From: an uncultured Collinsella sp.
Lineage (GTDB): Bacteria > Actinomycetota > Coriobacteriia > Coriobacteriales > Coriobacteriaceae
Reading direction: 5' to 3'
DNA: 49,342 bases
NCBI GenBank assembly: GCA_934654625.1
Contig: CAKUGM010000006.1
Coordinates: forward strand, 1-49,342
Shown here: positions 42,826 to 49,342 of the stretch, in pieces
How positions within the stretch are numbered: position 1 is the stretch's first letter
Layout of the letters: every line of letters begins with the position of its first letter
Made by a program: the position numbers and the translations under genes
Notes under the pieces: generated by a model
Seen by the model: the letters and a program-made list of their open reading frames with translations, nothing else
The model's database searches: none
Told to the model about the DNA's origin: nothing

Positions 42826-43556
42826 CAAGCAACTCGCCTCCACATGGAAACGACGCGGTACGGCGGCAGGTTGTTGTGCGCCTGCCCATCGCCAGTGCTG
42901 TTCACCGAGATTCCGTGCGTATGCACGCCGGCGCTGCTGCTCGTAACGGTTCTGCCGGCACCAGATACGCCCGCAAGATGGGGCGAGCAGCGCGTGGTGC
43001 CCTTCTGGCCGTCCAGGTCGAATCCCACCAGATGGCTATGGCCGCCGGCGGAGCCGGAGCTCGCGCCATGCGTATGCGCGGGCATCTCGGAGGTCGAGAG
43101 CACATGGGTCTCCTCGCCGCCCGTATCTCCCACCGTGCGCCCGGTCGACCGTGCATACAGGAACACGCCCGTCACCTCGGCCCAGGTTGTGCCCGGCCAC
43201 AGCTCATTGGGATCTCGTGCATCCCAAAACTGCACAATCGCGCCTACGGGGTAGATAAGATCAATGTCCAAGGAACGTGTAGGAAAATCTCCCAACGAGA
43301 GAATCCCTGTCACCGTCGACTGATGGGCGTATGTCTGGATAAGGCACCTGTCACCCGGTTTGGCCCCCACGCAGGCCGTGGTTGCGGGAAGGGATGCGAA
43401 TTCGTCGTCCTCGACCTCAACATCGATCGTACCGTCATCGTTGACGCACGAGACGTAGCCGTAAGCAACGGAGACGCCTGAGTTCTTTTGACCCAAAAGG
43501 TCCTGGGCCAGCTTTCGGGCCCCATTGCCAATCACGCTTTCTAAATCGCTCTGCAT
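42825..43556 (-). CDS. Phage baseplate/tail-collar structural protein
   Basis: This 243-residue virion protein has an N-terminal part (about 20-95, SGVSVAYGYVSCVNDDGTID, AKPGDRCLIQTYAHQSTVTG) that reads as an OB-like spike or baseplate domain. The C-terminal part has the tail-collar pattern: IYPVGAIVQFWDARDPNELW, ARSTGRTVGDTGGEE, MPAHTHGASS, VHTHGISVN and a final AHNNLPPYRVVSMWRRV. The repeated H-T-H motifs are usual for metal-binding receptor tips. The ATG has AAAGGAGG five bases upstream. It sits between the hub-like protein and the holin. A receptor-contacting role is likely by homology. Confidence 0.85.
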   Translation of the reverse strand: MQSDLESVIGNGARKLAQDLLGQKNSGVSVAYGYVSCVNDDGTIDVEVEDDEFASLPATTACVGAKPGDRCLIQTYAHQSTVTGILSLGDFPTRSLDIDLIYPVGAIVQFWDARDPNELWPGTTWAEVTGVFLYARSTGRTVGDTGGEETHVLSTSEMPAHTHGASSGSAGGHSHLVGFDLDGQKGTTRCSPHLAGVSGAGRTVTSSSAGVHTHGISVNSTGDGQAHNNLPPYRVVSMWRRVA

Positions 43557-43566
43557 ATCTCCTCCT

Positions 43567-44634
43567 TTAACGCTCGTACGCCTGTAGCACGCTTGTGGTA
43601 CGACAACCGTCTGTCAGCGAGATCTTTTGTTCCGCCACCTCGAAATTGCCAAAGATGGCGCCCGACGCATATCGCATGCAGACCACGTCTCCACAAGAAA
43701 CCGGCTGGTAAACATGGGAGACCGTCACCTGCCTGAGCACGCTTCGCTGCGTCGCCAGCAACTCCGCAGCCTTTGAGTCCGCAACCTCCTGCGTGCCAGA
43801 CTCGTTGAACGAGTACTTGGCCACGCGCTTGCGCCCCAGCGACGGAATCGAATACGGGGATGCGGGGTCATCATCGTAGGCATAGCCCGTAACGGTATCC
43901 CCTTGCGAGGAATACGAGACCTTGACCACGTTGCATACGCTTGAGCGATCGAGCTCCTCACGCACCTCGCGCTCGAATCGCGCGTTCTTCCCTTCGATAA
44001 AGGAGGCCTTGGCACAGCGCCGCTCGGCAGACCGGTCGCGAACCATGAGCACAGTACCCATGCCATCCGTCTGGCAGCTCCTATAGCCCGCGAGGGCAAG
44101 CAACGCGTTGACGGCCTCGAGCTTGTTCTTGGCATCGCCGCCAGAATCGCCCAGGCCAAATGTCAACGTGCTGCCCAACAGGTAATCGCACGGGTCATAT
44201 TGAACCCGCAGACCGCAATCGGCAACAATATCGCAAGCCGCCTCGACGGCGTTGGTGCCTGCGGGAAGCGAGAATCCCTCGAGAAAATCCGTGTCCGCGA
44301 GCTCCTGCAAGCGCCCGTCGAGCACAAGGGACCCGCCGTCTTCGCCGCCGCCGACTTTGCGCTGAGGACTGTTGACGATAAACGTTCCCAGCGCACACGA
44401 CTCATTCGACCCATCTTCAAACGTTGCGTCCAGATACACGCGAATAAGATCGGTGCCGATGTCGAATGACCCGCGATACTCAAGCGATGCACCTTCGAAC
44501 ACATCGGTACCCAGTTTGCGCGTGATGCTCCCACCGCGCACGATGTTGGTAAGGCGCTCGCATTCCAGCCCGGTTGTTCTGCTCACGCGCATATACCGGT
44601 AGCGCGCTGTAAACGGAAGCGTCCAATCAGCCAT
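43567..44634 (-). CDS. Phage tail hub-like structural protein
   Basis: This 355-residue protein occurs in the Tal/hub position of siphovirus tails. It starts ADWTLPFTARYRYMRVSR, contains beta-rich segments (GSFDIGTDLIRVYLDATFED, LGTFIVNSPQR) and a region resembling the gp27-like hub fold (AVNALLALAGYRSCQTDGMG, LMVRDRSAERR, VCNVVKVSYSS). No peptidase domain is visible. The start at 44634 has GGAGG six bases upstream and overlaps the FN3 gene by eight bases. The next gene begins 10 bases after its stop. The function is inferred mainly from order within the tail module. Confidence 0.78.
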   Translation of the reverse strand: MADWTLPFTARYRYMRVSRTTGLECERLTNIVRGGSITRKLGTDVFEGASLEYRGSFDIGTDLIRVYLDATFEDGSNESCALGTFIVNSPQRKVGGGEDGGSLVLDGRLQELADTDFLEGFSLPAGTNAVEAACDIVADCGLRVQYDPCDYLLGSTLTFGLGDSGGDAKNKLEAVNALLALAGYRSCQTDGMGTVLMVRDRSAERRCAKASFIEGKNARFEREVREELDRSSVCNVVKVSYSSQGDTVTGYAYDDDPASPYSIPSLGRKRVAKYSFNESGTQEVADSKAAELLATQRSVLRQVTVSHVYQPVSCGDVVCMRYASGAIFGNFEVAEQKISLTDGCRTTSVLQAYER

Positions 44635-46822
44635 TGTTCGCCTCCCTAAAGACCAGCACATCGCCTTCGAGCCCCACGGAGTGAACCGGTGGGTAGCCAG
44701 CGGACACATCGTCGGAAATGCTCAGGTGAACGCGTTCTCGATTACCGAGCGGGTCGCGTATCCAGCAGACGGGTTGGGATCGCACCACAGACATGAGGGC
44801 ATCGTGCTGCAACTGGTCACATACAACCGTTGCAGCAACGGAGGCCGTCTTGTTTCCCGAGGGATAGAACTCCGGCAGACCATCGTTTTCTCCGCCATCG
44901 GCAAAGGTAAAAAGCGTTCCCTCGAGCTTGGAAGAGCGCGAAAGCGATGTTGCGCGGCGCGTAAGGGCGCAACGCGATGCATCGGCGCCGGCATTTACCG
45001 CAAACGCTCCAGGCAATACCAGCATGGCATCAAGGCTAATGGCCGTAGCCGCTCCAGAGAGCGCGTACACGGTGACGAGATACGTGAACCCTTGGTTAAG
45101 CGGCGGCAGCGGATCGCGAGCGAACTCGCCGTTCCCAAGCCGGTCGGCAACGAGCCAGCGATCCCCGTTGGGCAGAATACGGGCAACGGAAGCATATTCC
45201 GCCTGCGGCTTGCCCTCCTCAGAGCCAAAGAATACCTGCACGGAGGCAGACGCGTCCTCCTCTTTATAGGAGATGGAGGCAGCCGGAACGACAGGCTGCT
45301 CGTATTCAGTCCTAAACGAGCGTTCGCTTTTGCCGGAAAGCGAAGAACCGCCGATTGCGGTCAGGCGAACCGTGTATTCGGCGTTGTTCTGCAACATGTA
45401 CACGCTGGGAGCAAATGCGAACTCGCGCGAATCGGATGCAAGCGCAGACCGGTATACAACGGTTCCGGCACGGTCGAGCAGCTCGATAGACTGCGTAGCA
45501 ACGCCCGTTGCGTCAACGATATCCCACGCAACTTGGCAGGGCAGGGCATCGATAACGGCGTCATCGGAAGCAGGCAGCGAGATGAGAATCTGCGGAACGT
45601 CTGCCAACGTAAACACCACAGCACCGGACCAAGCGCCCCAGCCGTCGTACAAGCCATGTGTCCTGATGCGGATGGAAACCGTTGCAGGGCTCTCAGTTTG
45701 AGAATAGTCGTATTCCGTAGCAGCGCCCTCGATGATGACGGTCTGTGCCGCCCCGCCATCGACCGCGATTTCCAGCTGGGATGAGGAAACCTCGCTGCCG
45801 TCCGGATGGTTCGCACTCCAGACAAGATGCGCCACACTCCCCGTCTCCAGAACGGAAGCGGGACGCGAAACGACGGTCGGGGCATCCGGGGCAACTACAG
45901 TAGTCACCCAACCGGTTTTAACCCACCCGGAATACAGCCCGTCGCGGCGAGCGCGAACGCGATATACCACGCCACCAGCCGGAGTCCCGTCATCAACATA
46001 CGAACCATCCAAGCCGGAGCCCTCGGTTGTAACGTCATCCCATGACACGCCATCACGAGAACGCTCCACCTCATGCGCCTCCGCATAGGCAGAACCGGCC
46101 TCCCATTTGACCTCGACCACGTTCGCACCGCGTTTTACCACGGCAACGGAGACGGGCTCGGCCGGCGTGGTGTAGATGTACTCACTCGCTGCATATGCAG
46201 AATACCCGGCATTGTTCTTGGCTCGCACGCGGTACGCATAGCGATGATGCGCCTCGATACCGTTATCGACGTAGTTAGACGCCGCGCCATCAAGAGCCGC
46301 GACCTGAGCAAACGAACCGTTGTCTACCTGACGCTCCACAAAAACGCCCGCATACTTTTTTAGGGTGCCAGAAGGGTTATTGTTCCAGCTCACAGATGCC
46401 TGCGTATCGCTATTGCGAGAAGCGGAAAGATTGGAAGGTGCGTTTGGCGTCTGATAGACGATGGCGGGAATCGTCAGGTTGACGTTTGCCGCCGATGTTC
46501 CGTTATGATAGCCGCCAGTCACCTGGACGTTAGCGGTACAGGCGATGTTCCTGTCCACGTCTCCCCTGGCCACGGTGATAGTCTTGGTCGCAACCTTGAT
46601 CTCGCGCGTCTGCCCCGTAGATGACGAGGCGTTGAAGACCTGCATGCCAGAGGAGCTGCCGTTAGCGATTGCCTCGCCGCGAGCCGCCACGTCATAACCC
46701 CAGGCGATGGAGCACCAATAGGCCTCGCACACGATTGTAACTTGGGAATCCGCAGTTGCAGAGATATATGCATTGACCTTGGCACGCCAATGCTGAACGG
46801 TATTACCCGTAGCAGATGCCAT
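44627..46822 (-). CDS. Phage tail protein with fibronectin type III repeats
   Basis: This 731-residue tail protein has an N-terminal domain (about 1-125, TVQHWRAKVNAYISATADSQ) common in tails of phages of Gram-positive hosts, then at least three FN3-type domains: residues about 127-220 (APSNLSASRNSDTQASVSWN), 221-310 (PVSVAVVKRGANVVEVKWEA) and 311-405 (PDAPTVVSRPASVLETGSVA). A C-terminal part of about 200 residues follows (LPEFYPSGNKTASVAATVVC). FN3 repeats in tails are thought to help attach to surface polysaccharides. ATG 46822 has GAGGAGG five bases upstream, two bases beyond the tape-measure stop. It ends overlapping the hub gene. Confidence 0.87.
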   Translation of the reverse strand: MASATGNTVQHWRAKVNAYISATADSQVTIVCEAYWCSIAWGYDVAARGEAIANGSSSGMQVFNASSSTGQTREIKVATKTITVARGDVDRNIACTANVQVTGGYHNGTSAANVNLTIPAIVYQTPNAPSNLSASRNSDTQASVSWNNNPSGTLKKYAGVFVERQVDNGSFAQVAALDGAASNYVDNGIEAHHRYAYRVRAKNNAGYSAYAASEYIYTTPAEPVSVAVVKRGANVVEVKWEAGSAYAEAHEVERSRDGVSWDDVTTEGSGLDGSYVDDGTPAGGVVYRVRARRDGLYSGWVKTGWVTTVVAPDAPTVVSRPASVLETGSVAHLVWSANHPDGSEVSSSQLEIAVDGGAAQTVIIEGAATEYDYSQTESPATVSIRIRTHGLYDGWGAWSGAVVFTLADVPQILISLPASDDAVIDALPCQVAWDIVDATGVATQSIELLDRAGTVVYRSALASDSREFAFAPSVYMLQNNAEYTVRLTAIGGSSLSGKSERSFRTEYEQPVVPAASISYKEEDASASVQVFFGSEEGKPQAEYASVARILPNGDRWLVADRLGNGEFARDPLPPLNQGFTYLVTVYALSGAATAISLDAMLVLPGAFAVNAGADASRCALTRRATSLSRSSKLEGTLFTFADGGENDGLPEFYPSGNKTASVAATVVCDQLQHDALMSVVRSQPVCWIRDPLGNRERVHLSISDDVSAGYPPVHSVGLEGDVLVFREANNG

Positions 46823-46824
46823 GG

Positions 46825-48711
46825 TTACCTCCTCAAACGATTCTGCATATCGAGTGCATCGAAGAACGCGGCAAATGCCTCGCTAGCGCCCGCATTCGTC
46901 TCGATGCTCGTTCCGTTGATATAGATGTTGTAGGCGGGAGCAGCACTCTGCCCGGCAAGCGCCAGGCCGGACACGCCATAATCCATGCCCTTGAGGGCGG
47001 CGATGGAGGTCTGCAGGCTGCCGCGAATCTTACCCATGGGATCTTCCATCTCAAACCCGATAGGAATGCCCTTGGCAAAGTTCCTGCCAATGTAATCGCG
47101 CGCTTTCTTAGATGGCGACGCGATGCCAAGCGCCTTAGCGGCTGCACCCAGCAAACCGCCCGCAAAGCTCGCGATCTTGTTCATGAGCCAATCTGCCGCG
47201 CCGGAGATGCCGTTCCAGATGCCCCTAACGATGTTCGAACCGATTGCGACCATCTTGCCGGGAAGACCAGACAGCGCACTCGTGATATTGCTTACAAAGC
47301 TCTGGCCAGCCTGCAGTGCCTTTGAGGCCATGTTCCCGGCAAAGCTCGCCACGGCGGAGAATGCAGAAGAAAGAAAGCCACCCACAGCGCCAGGAATCTG
47401 GGCAAAGAAGGAAAGCATCGCGGATATGCCGTTGTTAATGGAGATAAACAGCATCAAGATGCCCGCCACGATTGCCGCAACCGCGTCATACGCCGCCTGA
47501 AACAGCACGCCGATCATGGTGCAGACGGTCAAGAAATTCTGGCCCATCTGGTTGAGCGCGCCGGGGATGGTCGTGGTAAAGAACGTGACCAGGCCCTCGA
47601 GCAGCGGGCCCAGAACAGAGATGATTCCGTTCCAGCACTCCGTAATAAAGTCGCGAAAGCCCTCGTTGGTGGTCCAAAGCGTCAGGATGCCGGCAACGAG
47701 TGCGGCCACCGCCATGGCAACCATGCCAAAGGGGCTCAGGCCCAAGGCCGCAGTCAAAGCGCCGACGGAGCTTGTGAGCTCATTGACGGTCGAGGCCACC
47801 TGCCATGTTACGAACGCGGCACCGATGGCCGTGATGATGGGCAGGATGACCGGCAAATTATCTGCCAAGAACTGGATAGCAGGCTGAGCCTGCTCCAAAA
47901 GCGCTGCCGCAAATGCAACGATCTGCGCAACAACCGGCGTCAGGGTCTCCCCAATCTGGGCAAGCGCTGCACTCAGCTGGTCCTGCGCCTCGTTGTACGC
48001 CACAAGATCCGCGTTGTTCTCGCGAAACTGGGCGCCCGCCTCACCGAACGCGCCGTTGAGCGCGTCCGTGACGAGTTGTGCGCGCTCCTGCTCGGAGCTG
48101 CACGCGGCCAGGGCCGCGCCGAAGGCCTCGCTGGTGCCCGCGCCGGCGGCCACCGCGGCGTTGAAGGCTTGTTGTGCAGCGCCATTGCCCGAGAGAGCCG
48201 CGGACCAGGACTCCGCGCTCACATTCGCGCCGTCGAGCAGGTCCGCGAAGGACCCCGTGACGGCTCCCGTCAGGGCCGTCTGCTCGGCAGCGCGTGCCAG
48301 CTCACCGACCGGCAGACTGTCGCCGAGGACCGCGTACACGCCCGTCAGGGCCTGGACGATGCCCGCAGCCTGTCCCGCGTTGCCGCCCGCCAGCCCAAAC
48401 GCAGCGGAGACCACGTCCGCGCTCGCCGAGGCGCTGCCCAGCACGCCCACGGCGGAGCGGTATGCCGCGTCCATCTCCCCTGCCGAGGCGCCGTTCCTTT
48501 GAGCGGCGGCCGCAAGCGTGTCCATGGCCGCCCGGTACTCCCCCGCCCGTTGGATGAGTTGGTCGGAACCCTCAAGGGCACCCTTGAAGAACCCCGCGAC
48601 GTTTATCTTGCGCAGGGCGTCGCCCAGCGCGGTGGAGACACTCGTCGCATCATTCAGCTTTCCGGCCAAATCAGTTTCTTTGTCCAAATTGTTAGCTTTT
48701 AGCTGGCTCAT
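46825..48711 (-). CDS. Phage tail tape measure protein
   Basis: This 628-residue protein sets tail length. It has Ala-rich helical N-terminal repeats (TALGDALRKINVAGFFKGAL, GASAGEMDAAYRSAVGVLGS), a hydrophobic middle with several membrane-like stretches (VAMAVAALVAGILTLW, AAIVAGILMLFISINNG) and the C-terminal ALGIASPSKKARDYIGRNFAKG found at the end of many tape measures. For a siphovirus it is short, predicting a short tail. The start at 48711 has AGAGG four bases upstream; an adjacent ATG at 48714 is possible. It is the first recognisable gene of the module here; no tail-assembly chaperone or tube gene precedes it. Confidence 0.92.
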   Translation of the reverse strand: MSQLKANNLDKETDLAGKLNDATSVSTALGDALRKINVAGFFKGALEGSDQLIQRAGEYRAAMDTLAAAAQRNGASAGEMDAAYRSAVGVLGSASASADVVSAAFGLAGGNAGQAAGIVQALTGVYAVLGDSLPVGELARAAEQTALTGAVTGSFADLLDGANVSAESWSAALSGNGAAQQAFNAAVAAGAGTSEAFGAALAACSSEQERAQLVTDALNGAFGEAGAQFRENNADLVAYNEAQDQLSAALAQIGETLTPVVAQIVAFAAALLEQAQPAIQFLADNLPVILPIITAIGAAFVTWQVASTVNELTSSVGALTAALGLSPFGMVAMAVAALVAGILTLWTTNEGFRDFITECWNGIISVLGPLLEGLVTFFTTTIPGALNQMGQNFLTVCTMIGVLFQAAYDAVAAIVAGILMLFISINNGISAMLSFFAQIPGAVGGFLSSAFSAVASFAGNMASKALQAGQSFVSNITSALSGLPGKMVAIGSNIVRGIWNGISGAADWLMNKIASFAGGLLGAAAKALGIASPSKKARDYIGRNFAKGIPIGFEMEDPMGKIRGSLQTSIAALKGMDYGVSGLALAGQSAAPAYNIYINGTSIETNAGASEAFAAFFDALDMQNRLRR

Positions 48712-48849
48712 CATTCCTCTCTTTCTCTCGATGGAAACCGGCCGCGTTCCCGCGGCAACACAATCATCGGGAAATCGAGAACTGGAACGCAGCACGGGTA
48801 TCAGCAAAAGCAGGCCAGCATCAGAAGCTGGAGGAAGAAATCCAAGCGC

Positions 48850-48891
48850 CGAACAAAAAGATGCCCCGCCGCGAAAACACGGCGGGGCATC
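48850..48891 (-). terminator. Terminator of the right-edge gene
   Basis: On the minus strand GATGCCCCGCCG pairs perfectly with CGGCGGGGCATC around an eight-base loop and is followed by TTTTTGTTC. It separates the right-edge gene from the tape measure gene. Confidence 0.9.
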
Positions 48892-48906
48892 CAGGCAATG
48901 CCCTTG

Positions 48907-49342
48907 TCACAGGGGCTTGAAGTCGAGGAACTCCTCGATACCCTCGTAATCCAACAAAGGGGCCCTCGCAACCAGGGTTTTAAAAAACGAACTATCGTCC
49001 CGCGCGCCGGGTCTCCAGTCATCCCAGCGGAAAAAGGCACGAGTGGTCTTACCCTCCTGTAGAGTATCTCGTTTTTCATCTTCACAATATTGATTAACAC
49101 CGGCGCTATACATCAAGAAACCCAACTCGTCAGACAGTCGCTGCTTGCCAGACATCACCGCCGAGACAGCCCCCAGCTCCCCGTTGAGAACGCCGCCAAC
49201 TATCGCGCGCGTGGTAGCGTTCCTGACACCTTGGAAATACCAATCGGGACGGCGCCGAAAATATACGATGTGGTCATAGGGGACAATGAATTCCTCCTTG
49301 GAAAACGGCATGTTCGAGATGAAGCGCAGACCTTCGTCGGCA
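48907..49342 (-). CDS. Unidentified protein, 5' end beyond the right edge
   Basis: The reading frame is open from the window edge to a stop at 48907, giving at least 144 residues; an internal ATG at 49311 has no ribosome binding site, so the start is probably outside. The visible part has FSKEEFIVPYDHIVYFRRRP and GVRNATTRAIVGGVLNGELG, then a Trp/Phe/Asp-rich end (FFRWDDWRPGARDD, YEGIEEFLDFKPL). I do not recognise a family. No signal or membrane segment is seen. Its own terminator follows, so it is not co-transcribed with the tape measure gene. It may be phage cargo or a host gene flanking the prophage. Confidence 0.6.
   Translation of the reverse strand, partial: ADEGLRFISNMPFSKEEFIVPYDHIVYFRRRPDWYFQGVRNATTRAIVGGVLNGELGAVSAVMSGKQRLSDELGFLMYSAGVNQYCEDEKRDTLQEGKTTRAFFRWDDWRPGARDDSSFFKTLVARAPLLDYEGIEEFLDFKPL

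Overview
The window reads as a chromosomal segment of a high-GC, monoderm gut anaerobe of the class Coriobacteriia, most likely Collinsella or a close relative. The reasons are the mraZ-rsmH start of a division cluster, the N-acetyl branch of the diaminopimelate (DAP) pathway, a class 3 (Firmicutes-type) fructose-1,6-bisphosphatase, an L-lactate dehydrogenase and several large Ser/Thr-rich surface proteins. This is inference from gene content and family resemblance; no rRNA or tRNA gene is present to fix the taxonomy.

Layout. 1-5.5 kb (minus strand): pyrG-xerD, a 724-base gap holding repeats and the mraZ promoter, then mraZ-rsmH running off the left edge towards the division cluster. 5.6-9.3 kb: a DUF1846 protein, and divergent from it a two-gene polysaccharide-type ABC exporter followed by a small XRE regulator. 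9.4-12.1 kb: fbp and a GtrA-like membrane protein. 12.4-21 kb (minus strand): a three-gene signalling set (FxLYD-like membrane protein, HTH protein, Ser/Thr kinase with C-terminal membrane helices), then a cobalamin riboswitch leading a 1625-residue surface protein with two transcobalamin-like DUF4430 domains and a beta-propeller, then a membrane-anchored DUF4430 protein.

21.3-26.7 kb: an M20 amidohydrolase divergent from lysA-dapA-dapB-dapH. The operon is led by a lysine riboswitch and closed by a strong terminator. An aminotransferase that could fill the remaining step lies at 31.4-32.6 kb. 26.8-34.7 kb: a tandem DUF188 protein, a nucleoid-associated protein, a DUF2974-type hydrolase, ldh, the aminotransferase and glutamine-dependent NAD synthetase. 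34.8-39.3 kb: three glycosyltransferases and a membrane protein with a Ser/Thr-rich tail. 39.6-41.5 kb: a protein with a possible LOTUS-like N-terminus and a DUF3825-like C-terminus. 41.7-48.7 kb (minus strand): a siphovirus-type tail and lysis module (tape measure, FN3 tail protein, hub protein, collar protein, holin, amidase) with no head or integrase gene in view. An unidentified gene runs off the right edge.

The most interesting candidate system is the cobalamin-riboswitch operon at 12.4-18.6 kb. It looks like a cell-surface corrinoid-capture apparatus for a Gram-positive cell: transcobalamin-like domains fused to a beta-propeller on a long membrane-tethered stalk, with a second membrane-anchored DUF4430 protein behind it. 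The propeller recalls the B12-binding propeller BtuG of Bacteroides, but only by analogy. The riboswitch also contains a segment complementary to the ribosome binding site of the gene it leads.
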